Origin: Halictus rubicundus
Lineage: Eukaryota; Arthropoda; Insecta; Hymenoptera; Halictidae
Direction: 5' to 3'
Assembly (NCBI RefSeq): GCF_050948215.1
Contig: NC_135150.1
Location: forward strand, 19,137,943-19,201,942
Length of the DNA: 64,000 bases
Program-made: the position numbers and the translations under genes
Shown here: positions 12,182 through 25,000 of the stretch, piece after piece
Layout: each line of letters begins with the position of its first letter
Position numbering within the stretch: the stretch's first letter is position 1
Notes under the pieces: model-generated
Databases searched by the model: none
The model's input: the letters and a program-made list of their open reading frames with translations, nothing else
Told to the model about the DNA's origin: nothing

Positions 12182-15100
12182 CTGCAAAGGATTCTTTCGT
12201 GGCCGAGTCCGCGAGCTGGCTAAAGCCCCGAGCGGAATTTATCGCGGAGCGTAATAAACCGTAATCGTTGCCCCGAGTTTCGCGGCCGGTGAATATTTCG
12301 CGTTTAGCTCGCCTAATCTTGAATTACGAGCTTAAGCTCGCATCCGAGCCTGCCGCGAACGTGCTGACTGCGAAATCACCTTGGAAAATGATTTATCATC
12401 CCCAATCGCGCCCAGCCAGTGCTCCTTAATTTTTCCGCACCGGACAACTTCATTTCTCCGCTCGCATACGAAAGATCAGCGTACCGTTCCGCGCGAAAAT
12501 GCGTGCTACGGGAATGGAAAAAACGGGATGAGCGATCAGCCCGGCTTGTTACCGTTAGGTTGACCTTGCGAACGGTGGCCTTGACATTAAACGGAGAACC
12601 AGTCGGGCCATCCTCCACGCAGGAAACGCGATAGATCGATAGAGCGCGGCGATTACGTCGCGAAACGACGCGACACGCGACCCTGCGTTACGCGGAATGG
12701 TTACCCAGTTCGAACGTAGCCGAGTTCGTTCCCAGCGAGACCTAGTTTCATCGGGAATGCTCTCGCGGGATCCTGCGCCCATTTAAACCGGTTTCACAGC
12801 GCGAAAATCTTGAAAGTTTAGTCCTGAAGGATCGAGTCCCAGAGATCCAGTCACTTTACTCGTTTAAGTACCCTCGAACGCGGCTGGAAGATGCTCGGAG
12901 ATTTGATCGGGCTATGGCAGGATTCAAAGTTGAACATAAACGCGTGGATAGCTCGCATATTCATTCTGGAAGCGTTCGAAGGAGTAATCTTTGTAATCCG
13001 ATAGTATTAACACTAGGTTTACGGGACCCGTCAAAATGACGGGTTCTAATATTTTTAATTTACCATTACCGAGATTGTGAAGATGCATCCATGACACATT
13101 GTTCAACAAATTTCTTTCTTTGGGTATATACCATAAAAAGGAACAGCTAAAAATTTCGATAGATAAATTCTTGTTATTTTTATGAAATAATGTAGAATAG
13201 AATTTTTAGTGGTCCGTAGACCTAGTGTTAAGTAGCAATATCCCAGTGATAAGTAGCATATCTTTGAGAATTTATCTTTCAAAAACTTGACAAGCTTTCC
13301 TGACCAATCTTTTTCATCTGAATGTGTATATCTTCGAGTGTATGTAATAATTTTTTCATAAAGAAGTATTACCCATTGTCGATGATGTGGATGTTCTTTC
13401 GGACTTGGATAGTTCATTAGCGAATTATTTGGATTCGGACACTGGAAACGCTTGGTTTCACATTTGTCTTTTAAATTTTTGTTGTTGTTGATAAATAGCA
13501 AAATCATTATAGATTCCCACCGATTTAGTTAATTATAAAATTCGAAGAAAATTTGTAGGAATCTCTACGAACACAAAACTCTTTGATCTAGTAGTTTGCA
13601 GTGGAGATGATTAGTAGAAGCATCAATTGTTCGTAATAGCTACTCGGACTAGATTTTTCTCGAGAGACCCGCATGCTCGGCTCTCGACGATCATACGAAG
13701 GGCCGACGTATAACGAGCCCGTCTCGTCTTCTACGATAATAAGCAGATTAAACGAGACTGTAGGATATCTGCCGGCTGCATCAGTAATCTCGCGCGGACT
13801 GATACGGCACGCTGATCGCGTTAGTCGCGATCATTTAACGCGTCACCGAGCCGGGGATAGAGAGGCTCGCGCACGCGAGAACACTGCCGATGCGATTTCA
13901 ACGAAGTCCTGAAGGAACTTGTTACACCCGATTCCGGGCGCCGATCGAACGGCGACTAATTAATCGACCGGCTTTCCCGCGCTGTCCGGACTGTTTTAAG
14001 GCTCGTTAGCGAACGTCTGCTCCGATGGAAACGCGCGGAGAGCGGCAATCAGCCGATGAAAGCTCTCCCGGACTCCTTCCAACCGCTTTTTGCTTCTTCA
14101 AGTTTCCGTGTCATGAGCCGTCGAATCGTTTATAGCCCATTTCGGATCGATCGCTCTTCGGCATTGATGGCACGGAGCATAGCGGTGTGGTTAAATGTCA
14201 TGCTGTGCTGTGCATGCGGAATTAGGTGCCGTGTATGTCACCGTTTTGCTGATTTTCAAGCCGCTCATGAAATGCAGATGTTTTTCCCCGATTTTTACGG
14301 GACCGATAAGTGCAGTATGTTCTGTATTATCGACCCGAGGAATTTTGTTGAAAATGGAGTACTGTATAGAGCACGTCAAATTAGGAGAAGTTTAAGTCAT
14401 CATTTTGCTGTTACTCAATTTGTTTGTAAAACACAGTCCTTTCGATCTGATTGTCAATTGCTGTCACCGCCCTTTCAATTTTCATTTGAACGCTATATCC
14501 GACATTTTCTATGTGATCGACACGAAGGATTTTGTTCAAAATGGACTATTACGTAGAGTGCGCCAAATTAGGGGTAGTTTAAGTCCCCATGTAGCTGGTT
14601 TCAAATTCGTTCATACAACACAGGCCTTTGAATTCATTTTTTCAATTCAATATCATGAATACACTTTTAAACGCAAACCTGACATTTTTTACGTAATCCA
14701 CACAGGGGATTTCGTTCAAAATGGACTATTACATACAGCGCGCCAGATTAGGGGTAGTTTAAGTCCCCATGTAGCTGGTTTCAAATTTGTTCATACAACA
14801 CAGGCCTTTGAATTCATTTTTTCAATTCAATATCATGAATATTCTTTTAAACGCAAATCTGACATTTTCTACGTAATCCACACAGGGGATTTCGTTCAAA
14901 ATGGACTATTACATAGAACCCGCCAAATTAGGGGTAGTTTAAGTCCCCATGTAGCTGGTTTCAAATTCGTTCATACAACACAGGCCTTTGAATTCATTTT
15001 TTCAATTCAGTATCATGAATATTCTTTTAAACGCAAATCTGACACTTTCTACGTTATCCACACAGGGGATTTCGTTCAAAATGGACTATTACATAGAACC

Positions 15101-18100
15101 CGCCAAATTAGGGGTAGTTTAAGTCCCCATGTAGCTGGTTTCAAATTCGTTCATACAACACAGGCCTTTGAATTCATTTTTTCAATTCAGTATCATGAAT
15201 ATTCTTTTAAACGCAAATCTGACACTTTCTACGTTATCCACACAGGGGATTTCGTTCAAAATGGACTATTACATAGAGCCCGCCAAATTAGGTGTAGTTT
15301 AAGTCATCACTTCGGCGATCTCGAGCTCATTCACGAACTACAGACTCCTGAATGTGACAATTTCTACTAAAGCCGCTACCTTTCGCGGCGCCGTCAAAAA
15401 GCGATGTATTTCGCGTCGAACGATCTTACCACAAGTCGGGCACCGCATTGCTCGATTCAATGGCTACTTGATTGATTCTTCCGACTGCTCGCACCTTGCG
15501 GAAACTCGCTTGGATCTGGCGGGAAGGCGGAGCTTGCGCCGAGCTGGAAGCTTTTTCATTTCCCGGGGTCGAGACCGCGAACGATTCGAAGTAATAGGGG
15601 ATCCCGCGACAGGACTCGGCCGGGATTTTCCGAGGACTTGAAAGCCCTAATCCGCCGCGGCTGAATCCCTGGTCGTGCGAGCTCAATACCACCGAAGATG
15701 GGGGAGTTTCCATTCGGATCTCGCGGCTGATCTTCCATCCGCTTCGTTCCGGCTACGAGCGCCGGGGACCGGCTTTCGCCTAAGTCCGCGGACTTTTTAA
15801 CGGCCGACAATGTACACCGTGAAAACGAAAGGAGATCTTATTTCCCGCGGTGAATAGACTCCCTCTCTCTCTCTCTCTCACTCTCCCGCTCTGTAATTTC
15901 GACGGTTCCGGATTACAGCGAGAGAGGCTGAAAAGCTGTCCCTCGGCTGCAAAAGTAGAAACTAATCGACCGAAGAGACGTCTTTCCGGGCGCGAAAGAG
16001 TGTATTCACGCCCATTAGCGAATGAACCACTCGATTGTTTTCCTTTTCCCAGTGTCGCGCCACTTTCATCTCGTCGCTGCCTCCGCCCGTTTCGTATCAT
16101 TGCCTCGTGATATTCGTGGAGCCGGAAGATCTTTGTGCGGTTTCGTAGAAAGTTTCCGGGAAGCATGCGAGATCCAATTTAATACGGTCTCGTTTCATTC
16201 GAATTTTTTTTAGACTTGTTCGAGCTTAGCATTTAATCTGTATAGCAAGATATTTAATGAAATCGTTGAATTTTTAGTCACGGTATTAAACACGAACGTC
16301 TTAGACTTCACGCAATGTTTAAGATGATTGGCTAGGGTTAAATGAACGGCTTTCATTTCGTGGGACTTCCCCATCTGAAGCTTGTCTCACACGATGTCTT
16401 TTCAAACGCTCTTAATGTATGCTAATACGCAAAACTGGCCGGCGAATAGCAAATTAACTTTCTCATCGTGGGCGTCCCTTTACGAATACTATTTTCTAAG
16501 CGGCGGTGAAGCTCGTAGTAATTTTTTAAGAAAACAGTTCCCGAAGGAGTCACGGACAACTCTCGAAGATTCTGTGTAGTCGTAACACTTTTTTACGGGT
16601 CAAATAAATTCTACAAATTTATCGCTTGTAAGCCGATGTTCCCGTGTACGGCCTCAGCGAATTGGTGAACGCGAGAAAACGCGTACGTTAAAATGACTTT
16701 CCAATCGTGAACTGTTATGAAGACGTAATGAAAGTAAAATTGGGATCACAAAAATGTTACCACAATCACAATATAATTTATACCATTGAGAATACTACGA
16801 CACGACGAAGCGAAAAAGTTACTCATTGAATTCAGAAGAAAGTGAAAGGTTACTGCAAAGTGGCAATTAGACTGCGGATTTTACGCATTTGTGACAAATA
16901 TTAGTGAAATATAAAACTAAAGATCAAAAGAATTTAATAGTATAAATGTTTAATAGTATTACCAACTAACTAAAATTGTCAAAGGCAGAAATATTTGTCT
17001 GTACCAGTATCTTGATGTTGAAAATTTTTATTTTGCATGAAGATCCGTAGTCATCTCCAATTAAAATGTTAACCCTAACCTAGCAGCTATTTCTCTACTG
17101 CTATTGGTATAAAATGGTAGCTCTACTGCTCTACTGCTCTGGTATATTCTGGTATATTCTATTATATTCTGGTATATTTTAGTATATTGTAGTATCTTCT
17201 GGTATATTCTGTTATGTTCTGGTATATTCTAGTATATTCTAGTATATTCTGATATATTCTGCTATATTCTGGTATATTCTAGTATATTCTGATATATTCT
17301 GATATATTCTGGTATATTCTATTATATTCTGGTATATTCTAGTATATTTTAGTATATTCTAGTATATTCTGGTAAATTCTGATATATTCTAGTATATTCT
17401 GGTATATTCTGGCATATTCTAGTATATTCTAGTATATTCTGTTATCTTGTCGTATACCCTGGTATATTCTGTTATATTCTAGTATAGTCAGGGATATTCT
17501 AGTATATTCTGGTATATGAGCAGTGCTATTGGTAGCTATTTGTATAAAATGATCAATGAAGAATTTTTATGCAGATCTATAGTCTATTTGTAAGATTCGC
17601 TTATGCCACGATATTTTGCATGATATTAGGGGATATCATTGGTAGGATGTCCTGAGACTCGGTCACCTAGCGAAACATCCGATCGCGATCCCATCGGCGA
17701 CCCAGCTCGTTAGAGTGTATTCACTTTGACATTCTACAGCGTATTCACAGATGCCTGTTCACTGTTTCAGGAGCCAGCACAGCAGGACAAGCTCGCCAGA
17801 TTGAGGCACAGGCTGGACCAACAACAGAGCAAGCTGAATCGGCTGCGATTGCTCAGATCGCAGACCGACCAGTCGCGTGCCAACAACGCCACTCTGAGTA
17901 AGTCGATTAATAAGTCCCTTTCCACGTGCACTCTTAACCATTCAAACGCCGGTGCTTAAAAGCGACAGCCTATATCGTTTCATTGGATCGAATAGAATGC
18001 AGTTTCGGATTTCACCAGTGTGTGCCTGTTACTGTCTACAGAAGTTGCATTGAACTAGTCGTCAATAGACTGCGGATCCTTAGGCGAAATAAAATTAGAG

Positions 18101-19020
18101 ATTGGGCTCCTAGAACCAGAAGCCAAATAGGTATTTCTTGTTCTCTTGAATAATTTCAATCGGTTGAAAACAACACATCCATATTCTTAACTCCATTTAA
18201 TCTTCTTAGTATTTTCAATTCCATCTCAATGGACAAACACAACATAGAAAAAGCGTTTGGTGTTTAAAGATACTTTTATATTATTTCCAACCCAAAGATC
18301 TTGCAACAAATTAACACAAATCCTATTTCGCGTAAGAACTCAAAGTCTAGTCATCAGTAGACTGTGAATTTTATGCATTTGCATCGAGATTGAGCAGTTA
18401 TAATATTCAACGGTGGAAATATTGAGAGAATCGAAGGGAGTGAATAAATTAATTTCGACCTGTTGAAATGGAATTGAAGAATGAGGATATTTTACTGTCG
18501 ACCCATTAAGATAATTAAAGAAAGAGTAATTTCAAGGTGGGTCCTGCTTCTTTCAATGGAGGCAGATAATTTTGACTTTGCACAAAGAGCCGCGGTCCAG
18601 TCGTCGCTTTTGTAACATACCATAGAGCGTTCAATAATCGATCGGAGAAGAACGGTCTCACCTCGTGCAATTTTTCGGGTGTGAGATGAAAGAAACGCGT
18701 AGTCTGCGATATTCGATCGGATTTTTGCAAAGTTCCACGTCGCAGAAGCGATTAAGGTCGTCGCCTATCTGGCAGCACAAGCGTCAGACCAGCATCAATA
18801 TATATTCACATTACTTCCATGTATTTTAATAGAAGTGTCAGTCCACTCGACAGCGACAGCCTCGAAGCTCTTCCTTTTTCTTTCTCCTTCCGGTAGCACG
18901 TCAACGCTGATCTCCATTGTCATTGAAGTGTTGCGCTGGTTAGATGGACGACGACCTTTTATTCCAGCTATCAGAAACCTTTCTCCCGTGCAAGCAATTC
19001 TACGAGATCAGACGAGAGAC

Positions 19021-19059
<39 letters not shown>

Positions 19060-22000
19060 CCGGTCAATTTGAGAGATTTGGAAAGTCTGCGAATTTGTTT
19101 GCGGTGCACGGTGGGGGATCGATCGCGGCGGGATCGATCGCAATTCCGGTTGTCCCATTCGGCGGATCCATTCCGCTAGGATAGCCTATAAAACGAGCGA
19201 TGATAAACCTCGTTAATCCAATTCACCGGCAGCCCGGCAGCATATTGCGTTCGAAAGTGAAAGTTCGATCCCGGCGCGGCCGGAACGAAACACGGCGCCG
19301 AGGAAACAGAAAGAGAGAGAGAGAGAGAGAAAGAGAGAAGAGAGCAATAAAGTGAGAGAGAGAGGAAGAGAGAGAGAGAGAACGCGGAACGAAGAGGAAT
19401 TCCCGGCCCGAGTCCTTTCGGTTATACGGCCACGGTGAATATCGATATCGCCGGAGAACCAGCCCTTGGTATCTCGACAACGCACAGTGGCTCGACTCGC
19501 GATTCTAGACAGGCAAAGTTATTGTTACCGCCGCTTTTTAAAGTCATTTTTCACTTGCTTCTGCGTGACAGTGAGCTAGATGAATTGGATGCATGAAGAT
19601 CACTTGATCTCTTGCCGTGCGATGTTTTTAATTATTATAATCGTCAGATCCTAGATTCTTCCTCGTGTTGAATAATTTCCTAAAAGAAAGTTTACATTTA
19701 CTCTATAGTAAGAAATTATTCGCGACAAAGAAGTCCTAATTAAATTATTCCCAATCACCGTGCAGACTCCTAATTTCTCTAGTAGGATCGTCAAGGGACC
19801 CTCCCTTTGATACAGAAATCAAAATTGTTGCTTCTCGAACTTACCCCTGCAGGAGTTACGGGTTTTCGAGTAAAGGAAGTTTGATGGGGGACGAAGCAGT
19901 ATGCGAAGACGGACAGGGTTTATTTGCAGGCTCGCGAGCCACACCCCTGTCCGAGGCCTCGGATGGTTCCAGGGGGGTTGTCGGGGGTGACCGGTGGCTC
20001 GTCGAAACGTTTGTCAAGCAATCTCGCAATCAAGCCGTAGCGATGACTCGCTGATGGGCCTGAACTCAATTACCCCGTGCCGGTGGTAAGAGACGAAGAC
20101 GTGTCGCGGAGGGTGAGACGGATCAATCCCTTCGATTTATTTTCCTCGAACCCCCTCCCCCCCTCTCGGTCTCTCCGCCTCCATTATAATTATTCGAATC
20201 ACGAAAGCACGACAATAGGGAAATAAAAGGGGGTGCCGGGAGGACGAGCGCGATAGATCGGAGAAAGTGGAAACTTGATGGCAAAGAGGCCGAAGGGATG
20301 AGAGAGGGTTGAAGGGGGTGCTATTGACAAAGAGGAGCGAGTTCCGCGCTCTATAGGAAATAGATTACGCGAATTTCTGGGCGTAACGCGATCAAAGACT
20401 CCTGTTCGGCCCTCCATTCTCGGCGTTTCGCTCGATTGCACATCTCGTCACCACCCCCATCCCCCGCAACCCTTGCAGAACTCGCGAGCGAGAAACTCTG
20501 CTCGAAAGACGCGTCCGAATAGGAAAACTTGCGAACATAATGGACAGGAGACCGGGAACCGAGTTTGAACGGATCCTTCAAGCCCCGCAGACACCGAAAC
20601 GCTTGCCGAACCCTTCTAGAGGGTTGCAGAGAGGGGTTGAAGTAGTCAGGAATGGTAACGAGTCGAAATTTCTCCTAATGCGTTCGCGTTAGTGTTTCGC
20701 CCTTCAAGTTCCAACCAAGAGAACTATTATCGCTGGTGATTCGGGCTCTGAGGTAACCAATGGCGTAGACGATTTTCACCCTGGGAACAAGTTAGGGTCG
20801 CGCCTTTTCAACCTGACTCACCCCAACGTCTATTTACAGACCGATTCAGGTGGCCTCTGAAGCCTCGCACAGTCAGAATATTCGTAATTTTAGGGCAAGG
20901 TGTAACACCCGAGTTACCCTCCACCCTTATGGTTCCCGTGCTTCGAAATGTTCATCGGATAAAAAAAAAGCAACAGGTGCATCTTCGAGAGAAAAGTCTG
21001 AGCTATCTGTCGCTTTCCGCCAAAACGGCGTACAGCGATTCTTCTGCGTTCCCGAAGCGGTTAGAGTCAAAAGGACCACTTTCGCTTTGACGTTGAATTA
21101 CTTGGCCGGGATTTTATACGGGAGAATAGTCGCTTTCAACCGGTGTACATGTGAGTTGTATAAAAAATTTCTCGTCTGGTCCGTGTAACACTGCGAAGTG
21201 TAACGAAATTGTAGAAATTGTTCAAAGCGCCGTTTGCGCTGCTGCAACGTTGGCGAAAAGCAATTCAGCTGAAAGTTTGAAACAGCGTTAACAGAGGTTG
21301 CAGATTTTATACTTCTCCGCAATTTTTCGAAGATACATGAAACTGCGAATCTGCGTGTAAAATAAAAATTGTCAAAGTCCATTTTAAGGAGCAGAAGCCA
21401 AATACTGTCCGTGCCTCACAAGAAGTCTCGCGGGAGGCGCTCGCTCGCTCCTCCTATCCCCACCGTTGACGCTCCAGTAGGCTGATGCTTAGGCTTTGAC
21501 GTCACACGCTGCATAGTGTATGCAACCGCTGTAGCCAATAGAGCAGCCAGAGGCGTGCCCCTTCCACTCTGACCAATCAGCCCCGCATTCCTTTCACGAG
21601 ACTTCTTGTGCGGCACGCACAGTACAACATTCTTCTTTTTATAATTTGAATAAGCTGAACCCAGTACATCGATGTGCTGAAATTCCTTTAGCTTGTCTGC
21701 TTTAAATTGCACCTATTCAATTTTGTCTGTTGTTGACCATTGTGACATTCTGAAAATATTCCGGGGAACAGTGTCCAGAAAATGAAAATTGTTTCGAACA
21801 AAATTTAAACAGTAAATACAAATGTGGTTCCTTTCTATATACTTGTCCATAACCAATACGTTGAGCATTAAATGATTAGCGTTCCAATTTTATTTGATCG
21901 AACTGTCTAATTGTCTCGCGAGGCTCCCAAAGTTGATTTTTGGATCCGTGATCGGGAGTTTCTTTCCGTCTTGCGAAGTTTCCCGGTTTAGTTTATCGGG

Positions 22001-25000
22001 GAGGGGAGCACGTGTCTCGCATTCGTTCGACTTTGATACGCGAGTAATCAGCGGCGGAAGACCAGGAGCGGAGAAGAGTCGGAGCTCAGTCCCGGAAGTT
22101 AGTGCTGTTAGGAGCTAGGAAAATACTGCTAGACGGAGCAATGGAAACGTAAACTGTATTTGTTACGGGACCGGGGTACTGGAGCGAGTTCCGTCGTCTC
22201 GAGCTGCGCCCGGCGAACCCCCCCGAAACTTTATATTATTCTGACCCAATATTCCACGAGAACGGTCGACGTTTCTACGCGCAAGTACGTATTCATATTC
22301 GCGATCCTCCTTCTCCTCCTCCTCCCTCCCCCTCACTCCCCAGGAAAGTTTACGGGCCACCCAGCTGCAACCATGTCGACTTCCGATTCTCCTCGGACGG
22401 AATCTGCGAGTCTCCCGACGCCTAAGGGATGAAAAGCTGGGAATGAATTGGGCTGGAATTTTTTCTACAGTGGCTTCCAAGTGTCTTCTCTCCTTTCCAG
22501 TTGATTTTACAGTGGGACGTTCGTAATCGAAAAAGTTACAAGTCTGAGAGTGAAACTTTACATGTGGGTCACGTTGGCGTATTTGTTCAAGTATATTACA
22601 GTGAGTTCAAAATATACATTTTATAACATGTTTGAGAAGTACTATGTTCAAGCTATCGATGGTAGAATTCAATTCTTTATGATAATAATTTGACTTTAGA
22701 CGGTACATCAAATTGAATGAAACGCCGAGGAAAAATGGTTCATATAAATCATTATTCGGAACAATTTAGAATTATGCCTAGTATTTTTGTCGTTAATCTT
22801 CAATGTTTCAAGTATAAAATGTGTCAATCATCCCGTGTCGATACCTGTAACATTGTTCGAGCTAGAATTTTTTAAAGAACAGTTGCCTCTGGATCTTTCA
22901 TCCCTCGTAACTTAAAGAGTTCAGACAATCTTGAGGAATTAAGAATCAGGCAGATAGAGTTGTAGAGTTATGACGTTGAATGTATGCAGTGTGGTCACTA
23001 GACTGCGGATTTTATGCATTTACGACAAAAATGAGTAGATGCAATTTAATACAGTAAAAACATTAGATGAATTCAAAGCTACTGTCATATTATTTTCAAC
23101 CCGTTAAACATATTAAGAAAGAAATCGAATTTTTATTTTACTCCAGTTTGTCGCAATTTAGGTAGACAATTTTTATTTTGCATTAAGATCCACAGTCTAG
23201 TGATCACTGATCCCATAATTTCATTTAGGTTTAACGTTAATCTCGATTTAGTCGACGAAACGTCTTCACCCCCCGACGAACTCGGAACTTTCAACCCTTA
23301 TAACTGCGATAGTTGAACCAGTATCGAGGAATTAAAAATTAGGCGTTGATAATTAGGCTGGTGCAATTTCATAAAAATTCCTGATCTCGTGCGACTAAAA
23401 CGTGGTCCCATAATTTCATTCGGATCATCCACGATTTAGTTCAACGTTTCCACCCCCAACTCTGAGCCGAAATAAGAGTAGTCCTCCCGATCCCCTGATC
23501 CCGAGGCTTCACGAGCGACTCGGTTTATTCGAAAAAATAGGACTCCCTTGAATTGAACGGCCAGGTCAATGGCGGTCGCTGGTTTTAATTAAAAGAAGCT
23601 ACCCCCGGCCGTGACCTCTCGCCCCCGCGCGTTACCCAAACGAGTTAATGCGCGGCTTGAATCAATCCCACCGTGTAAATGGCAGCACGCACGATTTTCT
23701 CGACCAATGGCGAAGAACGTTCTCATTCCTTGGCCGTTTCCCATATCGTATGTATACTACGCGCCATTTCGAATCGCCTCGTGGATATTATACTTACTTC
23801 GTGGAACGAATTTTCACGGATGAAAAACAGCACAGTATGGACGCCGAATATTAAATCCGACACGTTTAATATTCCATCGGAGCGGATCTTAACGGGCTCG
23901 TGCCGTGGAAATTTATCAGATCTTTCGACGTAAACGATTTTCCGTTCGAGATTCGCCTGGCGCGGACCGGCAATCCTCGGATAAAGGATTTCAATTTTCA
24001 CAAATTTTTCAAATCTCGCCGGGTTGTATCCACATCGGTGGAGACACCTGGTGGAAACGCACGTCGAAACGAAATACACATAGAATCGGCCGAACCGCAG
24101 CTGCGTCAACAGTATCTGACAAAAGTCACGAATCTACTTTCGGATTTTCGGTTCAACTTGTCTGAACTCCGGGGCAATATTTGTCGAAAAGCGATCGATA
24201 CTCTAACAGTCTAAAGGCCGTCGCACACGCTCCGTCTTGCCGTTCCTTTTGCTTGCGCGGCCATAAGTTCCAGTGCAACACTCTGAGGACTACAATTCGA
24301 AAGAAGCTTCTACGAAACACGTAATAAGGCGAAGAAATATTCTTTTCGGTTCCATTTCCCTATTTTCCTCCATACAAAAATGAATATTTGTACAACAAAT
24401 CTATTTGTCTGGCTCGGTAGGATTTACAAATGTTAAAGAACAGATACTGTGAATTAATTAACTCTTTGTTCTCGGAGACTTTTCTCAAATCAGAAAACAA
24501 CAATTCTTCAACACAAAAAATTCTATAAAATCGAAGTAACTTATTTAATGAAATAAATATAGAAGTTTTAAGAGGTGTGATTCCGAATGGTCTCTTCTTG
24601 CATTTTGCAAATCCTAGTTAAATTTGGTAGACTGAATATACATTCTGAATTATAGACAAATATTTCTGTCTCCAATTTTTTTTTTCTATTTAATGTTAAC
24701 ACTAAACCTACCGACACTTCTTGTATACCTACTTCTACCGTGGTCAATATTACCGGTCCTTAGAAAAAGTTATTGTTAATATAATTAAACGTAGACAATA
24801 GACAATTTCGTTGCCGAATGAATTAGTAGATGAACAACTTCCATAAAATGACGATACAAATTTATTTTCATATAATTTCAATTATATAAAAAATACTGCG
24901 ATGCTCTCCCCTCGATTTGCAAAATTGTACTGTGTCGTCCGTTCTTGGAAAAAAAGTAAAACGAGAAATAAATACTGAAAAATAGATTGTATAGGTACTT

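Larger units (their letters stand above)
7119..17770 (+). other. ASPP: ASPP intron of 10.7 kb
   Basis: This is the sequence between exons A and B. It holds the complete Transib transposon (7652-11455), an (AG)n tract (12143-12178), a TTAA-flanked MITE (13007-13231), a 180-bp tandem array (14310-15365), a TA-flanked MITE (16868-17056) and a period-10 AT minisatellite (17141-17517). I recognise no other gene. Confidence 0.85.

Noticed and set aside
14405..15370. 321-codon ORF as a repeat-protein gene
   Set aside because: It is a by-product of a 180-bp tandem unit divisible by three. The edges decay without regard to frame and no start context, domain or splice site supports it.
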